Under the pieces are notes generated by a model. The model was not told the DNA's origin, searched no databases, and saw nothing but the letters and a program-made list of their open reading frames with translations. A program made the translations under genes and the position numbers. A stretch of 64,000 nt of DNA, from positions 138,754 to 202,753 of the forward strand of contig FR890371.1 of NCBI GenBank assembly GCA_000432835.1, read 5' to 3'. This DNA is from Clostridium sp. CAG:417 (GTDB taxonomy: Bacteria > Bacillota_I > Bacilli_A > RF39 > UBA660). Of the stretch, positions 63,918 through 64,000 are shown piece by piece; positions within the stretch are counted from its first letter, which is position 1; every line of letters begins with the position of its first letter.

Positions 63918-64000
63918 CTAATAATCTATATCTGTTTTTTTGACTTCTATCACTGGTCGCACTCCGCAACTATTGTTAGGTGTCGATGGATAGGTACTAA
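63918..64000 (-). CDS. C-terminal fragment of a protein cut by the window edge
   Basis: The frame is open from the window edge to TAG at 63920-63918. The visible residues are STYPSTPNNSCGVRPVIEVK then KTDIDY. The G-V-R-P-V-I motif near the end is common at the C-terminus of surface or DUF6273-like proteins in gut Firmicutes; this is a weak hint only. Its terminator lies before the hrcA promoter. Confidence 0.55.
   Translation of the reverse strand, partial: STYPSTPNNSCGVRPVIEVKKTDIDY

Overview
The window is a gene-dense, strongly AT-rich chromosome segment from an endospore-forming low-GC Firmicute (Bacilli or Erysipelotrichia-like, probably an uncultured gut lineage). The evidence is Bacillus-type synteny (ybeY-cdd-era-yqzL-recO, rpsT-gpr-spoIIP, xerD-deoB, hrcA-grpE-dnaK-dnaJ, xseA-xseB), sporulation genes (gpr, spoIIP, spoIVB, spoIIM, ylbJ, a SpoIIID-like regulator) and AGGAGG/GGTGA ribosome-binding sites. 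TGA is a normal stop codon (cdd, gpr, hemW), so this is not a code-4 mollicute. I saw no rRNA, tRNA, IS element, prophage or CRISPR array.

Layout. 0-7 kb: a cut-off VanZ-like gene, rRNA/GTPase/recombination genes, UV endonuclease, S20, germination protease. 7-13 kb: spoIIP, then a promoter-headed accessory locus with a WXG100-like protein, two more small helical proteins, a 535-residue coiled-coil/membrane protein, a DUF4176 protein and a membrane-anchored glucosaminidase-like protein. This resembles a type VII (ESX/Yuk) secretion locus, but no EssC ATPase is present. 13-18 kb: lepA, SpoIIID-like regulator, hemW, HD hydrolase, thymidylate kinase, a methyltransferase-like gene. 18-23 kb: a PilB/GspE ATPase with an odd Pro/Thr-rich tail, divergent from two pseudopilins, then ylbJ and ylbL. 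23-34 kb: mutS, a HipA-like kinase, nusB, xseA/B, a FemX-like transferase, an alpha-CTD-like protein, a Fic protein, spoIVB. 35-42 kb: an AarF kinase / radical SAM / two-glycosyltransferase operon, YetF, spoIIM, mnmA, an HTH regulator.

At 42,846-42,873 there is a 28-bp sequence that closely matches the Firmicute dif site, and a XerD-type recombinase gene lies 1.7 kb away. Gene orientation flips there: about 42 of 51 genes to the left are on the plus strand, while about 16 of 19 to the right are on the minus strand. This places the replication terminus in the window.

Right of dif (43-64 kb), read on the minus strand: xerD-deoB; an ABC exporter; a T-box(Ala) leader controlling a UPF0200-like kinase, alaS and holA; an AI-2E-family protein; cvpA-trxA; a decayed small membrane-protein gene; and the CIRCE-controlled heat-shock operon hrcA-grpE-dnaK-pepF-dnaJ, with a peptidase gene inserted between dnaK and dnaJ. 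The right edge cuts a minus-strand gene of which only the C-terminus is visible. Several very small genes (28-52 codons) are annotated from their ribosome-binding sites and reading frames.
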